Positions 60,902-64,000 of a DNA stretch of 64,000 nt are shown piece after piece. Position 1 is the first letter of the stretch. Each line of letters starts with the position of its first letter. The DNA is taken from assembly GCA_016720565.1 (NCBI GenBank), contig JADKKJ010000001.1, positions 868,001 through 932,000 of the forward strand, read 5' to 3'. A program made the position numbers and the translations under genes. The stretch comes from Chitinophagaceae bacterium (lineage in GTDB: Bacteria; Bacteroidota; Bacteroidia; Chitinophagales; Chitinophagaceae). Under the pieces are notes generated by a model. That model was not told where the DNA came from, did not search any database, and was given only the letters and a program-made list of their open reading frames with translations.

Positions 60902-61724
60902 GCCCCAGGGCCTCAAGCAGGCGGATGGCCTGCATGGTTTCCTTTACATCATGCGTGCGAATGATATGAGCGCCTTTTTCCAAACCCACTGTATGTAATA
61001 CAGTGGATCCGTTCAGAGATTCTTCGGGCGATATCCCCAGGCTGCGATATACCATTGATTTTCGGCTCAGCCCCAGCAAAAGAGGCCTTTCCAATAATTG
61101 GAATATCTCCAGTTTATTCAGCAACTCGAAATTATGGGCGATGGTTTTTGCAAAACCAAATCCAGGGTCTATAATGATATCCCTGATTCCGGCTTCCTGC
61201 AGTTCCGCGATCCTAAAAGAAAGGAAATCGAATACCTCAAGTGCCACATTATCATAAACAGCCAGCTCCTTCATTCCTGTAGGATTCCCCTTCATATGCA
61301 TCAGCACATAAGGCAATTTTAATCTTGCAACCTCCCTGATCATGCCGGGATCCAGGGAACCTGCAGATATATCATTTATGATATCTGCTCCGGCCTCTGC
61401 TGCCTGCCTGGCCACTTCTCCGTAATAGGTATCAATAGAAATATAAGCTTCCGGAAACCTGGCCCTCAGCAAACAGAGTGGTTCAATTACCCTTGATAGC
61501 TCTTCCCCTACAGTCACAGCTTCACTGCCTGGCCGGGTGCTTTGTCCCCCAATATCGAGAATGGTCGCACCTTCCTCCAGCATCTGGCCTGCTTTTGATA
61601 GCAATGCATCGATGGTTTCCATTCTTGAGCCGCTATAAAATGAATCTGGCGTAAGATTGAGTATGCCCATTACTATTGGCCGGTCAAGCGAAAGCAATCT
61701 TCCTTTACAATTAAGTGTGAACAT
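60891..61724 (-). CDS. folP: Dihydropteroate synthase
   Basis: A 277-residue TIM-barrel enzyme that joins para-aminobenzoate to dihydropterin pyrophosphate in folate synthesis; the target of sulfonamides. Motifs: MGILNLTPDSFYSG (phosphate loop), ATILDIGGQSTRPGS, ADIINDISAGS, LPYVLMHMKGNP and IIIDPGFGFAKT. Length is normal. It is divergent from the DUF1599 gene with 41 bases between the starts. Confidence 0.96.
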   Translation of the reverse strand: MFTLNCKGRLLSLDRPIVMGILNLTPDSFYSGSRMETIDALLSKAGQMLEEGATILDIGGQSTRPGSEAVTVGEELSRVIEPLCLLRARFPEAYISIDTYYGEVARQAAEAGADIINDISAGSLDPGMIREVARLKLPYVLMHMKGNPTGMKELAVYDNVALEVFDFLSFRIAELQEAGIRDIIIDPGFGFAKTIAHNFELLNKLEIFQLLERPLLLGLSRKSMVYRSLGISPEESLNGSTVLHTVGLEKGAHIIRTHDVKETMQAIRLLEALGQKK

Positions 61725-61765
61725 TGATGGTCTTCCGTATTTTTGAAGATAAAGTTAACCATTGA

Positions 61766-62305
61766 ATGGATCAGGTCACTATCACGAATCAACAATACGA
61801 TAAAGTAATCAGCGAATGCCGGGACATCTTCCTGAAAAAAGCCCAGGATTACGGAACCGCCTGGCGGGTACTTCGTACCATATCTATCGTAGACCAGATC
61901 TATATCAAGGCCCAGCGAATACGAACCATCCAGGAAAAAGGGAAACAGAAAGTGGAGGATGGTATTACTGCGGAATTCAAAGGCATCGTTAATTACGCAG
62001 CCATAGGCCTTATCCAATTAGCCTTGCCGGCCGATGCGCCGGAAGAAATGGATATCACCCGGGTATCTACGCTGTTCAATGAAAAAGTAGGCACCGCTAA
62101 GCAGTTGATGCAGGACAAGAACCATGATTACGGGGAAGCCTGGAGAAGTATGAGCCAGGAAAGTTTTGTGGATCTGATTCTGATGAAACTCCAGCGTATA
62201 AGGCAGATACTGGAAAATGAAGGCCGGACTATCATGAGCGAAGGGATAGACGCCAATTACCTGGATATAATCAATTACGCGGTGTTCGCGCTAATACTGA
62301 TCTGA
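61766..62305 (+). CDS. DUF1599 protein with two repeats
   Basis: A 179-residue protein built of two similar halves. The first has KAQDYGTAWRVLR, KAQRIRTIQEKG and IVNYAAIGLIQL; the second has KNHDYGEAWRSMS, KLQRIRQILENEG and IINYAVFALILI. The DYGxAWR and RIRxI motifs match DUF1599 (nucleotide modification associated domain 1). The activity is not known. It overlaps neither neighbour and is followed after one base by the BT_3928-type gene, so the two are co-transcribed. Confidence 0.88.
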   Translation: MDQVTITNQQYDKVISECRDIFLKKAQDYGTAWRVLRTISIVDQIYIKAQRIRTIQEKGKQKVEDGITAEFKGIVNYAAIGLIQLALPADAPEEMDITRVSTLFNEKVGTAKQLMQDKNHDYGEAWRSMSQESFVDLILMKLQRIRQILENEGRTIMSEGIDANYLDIINYAVFALILI

Positions 62306-62306
62306 C

Positions 62307-63434
62307 ATGAAAATACTCGTCAATATAGCCCGGGTGCTGGTAGGAGTGTTGTTTATTTTCTCCGGACTGATCAAGGCCAATGACCCGCTGGGACTAAGTT
62401 ATAAAATGCAGGAGTTTTTTGATCTCTGGGGTATGAGCCAGTTCAATGCATGGACCCTGGTGATGTCGGTGGTGATGAATGCCTTTGAGATCATTGCCGG
62501 ATTCGCACTGCTGCTTGGCTGGGGCACCCGTTTATTTAGCTGGCTATTATTGCTGCTGATCATTTTCTTTACTTTCCTTACAGGATATGCCTATTTCTCG
62601 GGACAATTCAAAAACTGTGGTTGTTTTGGCGATTGTATCCCTATTGAATCCAAAACCTCCTTTATTAAAGACCTGGTACTGCTGGTGCTGATCGCCTTTA
62701 TATTCTGGAAACAGCAATACGTAAAACCCATCTGGAAAACAGGAGCCTCTGTCATGGCTATGTTGCTGGTTACTGTTTTCAGTTTTGGTATTCAGTGGTA
62801 TACCCTGAATTACCTTCCTGTATTCGATTGTCTTCCCTTTAAAAAAGGAAATAATATCGCGGAGAAAATGAAAATGCCTGTTGGGTCAAGGCCTGATAGT
62901 TTCGCCATACTTTTTGTGTATGAAAAAGCGGGTAAGCAATATGAATTCACTGCTACGGAACTACCAGCCGATCTTGCTACCTATAATTTTGTTAGCCGGA
63001 AAGATAAACTGATACGAAAAGGAAATGCGGAGCCACCCATCAAGGGCTTTGAGCTTTCAGGGGAGACCAACGTAGACTCCACCTCATTTGTAATGGAGCA
63101 GCCTTATGCACTATTATTATTCTGTGAGAATTTCAACGTGAAGGTCAGCAGTTGGGAAAAAGAATTTGCACCCGTTTACCAGGCCGCTTCAAAAAAAAAT
63201 ATCCCTGTTTTTCTTATTACCAGCGAACCAGGTTCAGCCAGAAATAATATTTCGACTACCTCCTTTTCCGGTTTGACCATCTTTAAATGTGATTATACCG
63301 CAATCCGTACAGCGGCCAGGACCAACCCCTGTTTGTACGTGCTTAAAAAAGGGACCATCCTTGAAAAATGGAGTAAGCATGGGTTCAGCAAGGCGGAAAA
63401 ATTAATTAACGGTTTGAAGCCGGATTCAAACTAA
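62307..63434 (+). CDS. BT_3928-type DoxX/MauE-like membrane protein with thioredoxin-like tail
   Basis: A 375-residue protein. The N-terminal 150 residues hold four or five membrane segments of the DoxX/MauE type (LVGVLFIFSGLIKANDPLG). Between segments lies FKNCGCFGDCIPI, a conserved cysteine cluster typical of the MauE-like group, which suggests thiol redox work. After a fifth segment near 155, the C-terminal 190 residues include a thioredoxin-like stretch (YALLLFCENFNVK, IPVFLITSEPG, NPCLYVLKKGTILEKW), but without a CxxC pair. It is translated almost continuously with DUF1599 (1-base gap). Confidence 0.85.
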   Translation: MKILVNIARVLVGVLFIFSGLIKANDPLGLSYKMQEFFDLWGMSQFNAWTLVMSVVMNAFEIIAGFALLLGWGTRLFSWLLLLLIIFFTFLTGYAYFSGQFKNCGCFGDCIPIESKTSFIKDLVLLVLIAFIFWKQQYVKPIWKTGASVMAMLLVTVFSFGIQWYTLNYLPVFDCLPFKKGNNIAEKMKMPVGSRPDSFAILFVYEKAGKQYEFTATELPADLATYNFVSRKDKLIRKGNAEPPIKGFELSGETNVDSTSFVMEQPYALLLFCENFNVKVSSWEKEFAPVYQAASKKNIPVFLITSEPGSARNNISTTSFSGLTIFKCDYTAIRTAARTNPCLYVLKKGTILEKWSKHGFSKAEKLINGLKPDSN

Positions 63435-63446
63435 AGCAGATCCCTT

Positions 63447-64000
63447 ATGTTCAGCTACATTGGCAGGAAACTGGTTTATGGTTTACTCGTGCTTGCCGGG
63501 GTAGTGGTATTGGTATTTTTTCTTTTCCAGGGATTCGGAGATCCTTCCAGGCTGGTGATGGGCCAGTCGGGAGATGCAGCCACGCAATCAAATATTCGCA
63601 AAGAACTTTACCTGGACCAGCCTAAATGGAAACAATTTCTCCTGTATGTGAACGATGTGAGTCCCCTGAGTGTGCATAGTCGCGAAGAAATAAAAAACAA
63701 AGACCTGAAAGGGATCTTCATTGGGGGAGAGAAGGCTTTTGGATTGAAACTTCCTTATTTGCGAACTTCTTATCAAAGTAAAAGGCCAGTGAGCAGCATC
63801 CTGATGCAGGCATTGCCGGGAACTATCCTGCTGGCCATTTCCGCTATGCTGATCGCTATTCTGATCGGGGTTCCTTTAGGTGTATTGGCAGCGGTGAAAA
63901 AACATACCTGGCTTGACAGCACCGCCATATTCTCAAGTATCATAGGCATTTCCGCCCCTTCATTTTTCATGGGGATCATCATGGTCTACATTTTTGGGTT
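63447..64000 (+). CDS. Oligopeptide-type ABC transporter permease, C-terminus cut by window edge
   Basis: About 184 residues are visible before the window ends with no stop. MFSYIGRKLVYGLLVLAGVVVLVFFLFQ is the usual first membrane segment with the RRL-like start of DppB/OppB permeases, and MGQSGDAATQSNIRKEL is the periplasmic loop start. ALPGTILLAISAMLIAILIGVPLGVLAAVK, in segments, is the start of the permease core, and SIIGISAPSFFMGII follows. The gene starts 13 bases after the BT_3928-type gene. The large loop (about 50-110) is longer than in E. coli DppB. Confidence 0.88.
   Translation, partial: MFSYIGRKLVYGLLVLAGVVVLVFFLFQGFGDPSRLVMGQSGDAATQSNIRKELYLDQPKWKQFLLYVNDVSPLSVHSREEIKNKDLKGIFIGGEKAFGLKLPYLRTSYQSKRPVSSILMQALPGTILLAISAMLIAILIGVPLGVLAAVKKHTWLDSTAIFSSIIGISAPSFFMGIIMVYIFG

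Overview
The window comes from a Bacteroidota chromosome, most likely family Chitinophagaceae or close to it. Several things point there. The -7 promoter element TAnnTTTG recurs upstream of genes. Shine-Dalgarno sequences are largely absent. Families typical of the phylum are present: GSCFA, BT_3928-type DoxX, DUF1599, an EF-G2-like factor, MiaE, a DPE2-type MalQ with starch-binding domains, a CarboxypepD_reg TonB-dependent receptor, and zinc-dependent metalloproteases with DUF5117/5118. Many products carry N-terminal signal peptides ending in AQ or lipoprotein signals ending in SC/AC. The DNA is moderately AT-rich and uniform. I see no tRNA, rRNA, transposase, prophage or CRISPR array, and no gene-free stretch longer than 300 bases.

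Layout. 1-1423: a secreted caspase-fold-like protein and a truncated outer-membrane-type protein, on the minus strand. 1646-4531: an HTH regulator, HMG-CoA lyase and a GSCFA protein. 4507-7814: a sugar cluster of galM, galK and a NahK-like anomeric sugar kinase. 7825-19837: mostly information processing (miaE, rpsO-pnp, prmA, plsY, an M48 protease, a CYTH protein, dnaG, an EF-G2-like factor). 19917-28246: a membrane fatty acid hydroxylase, a four-domain secreted beta/gamma-crystallin protein, a secreted type I pullulanase, a thiolase and several secreted proteins of unknown role. 28314-32360: the lower histidine degradation operon hutI-ftcD-hutG; hutH and hutU are not in the window. 32370-41273: a TPR protein, an ABC-F protein, a TonB-dependent receptor, an NTF2-like lipoprotein and a tandem pair of paralogous secreted proteins. 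41390-47477: thrS-infC, then a large metalloprotease gene, then rpmI-rplT. 47545-64000: small membrane proteins, malQ, a dipeptide epimerase, an M13 peptidase, UbiD with an ATP-grasp protein, a TraB/GumN protein, ndk, a DHH phosphoesterase, an FKBP isomerase, folP, DUF1599, a BT_3928-type protein and the 5' part of an oligopeptide-type ABC permease.

How the genes work together. Pullulanase outside the cytoplasm and MalQ inside fit breakdown of branched alpha-glucans. GalM, GalK and the NahK-like kinase funnel free galactose and perhaps amino sugars into sugar phosphates. HutI, FtcD and HutG would convert imidazolonepropionate to glutamate. HMG-CoA lyase and thiolase both act on acyl-CoA units but are far apart.

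Most of the window is conserved housekeeping, and I did not find a clear new multi-gene system. The items most worth following up are: the His/Cys caspase-fold-like secreted protein with its barrel partner; an EF-G paralogue whose catalytic histidine is tyrosine; the metalloprotease gene splitting infC from rpmI-rplT, with a structured leader and its own promoter before rpmI; an 11-bp hairpin between rpsO and pnp; and three genes whose start codon lies exactly 4 nt after an exact -7 box, suggesting leaderless mRNAs.
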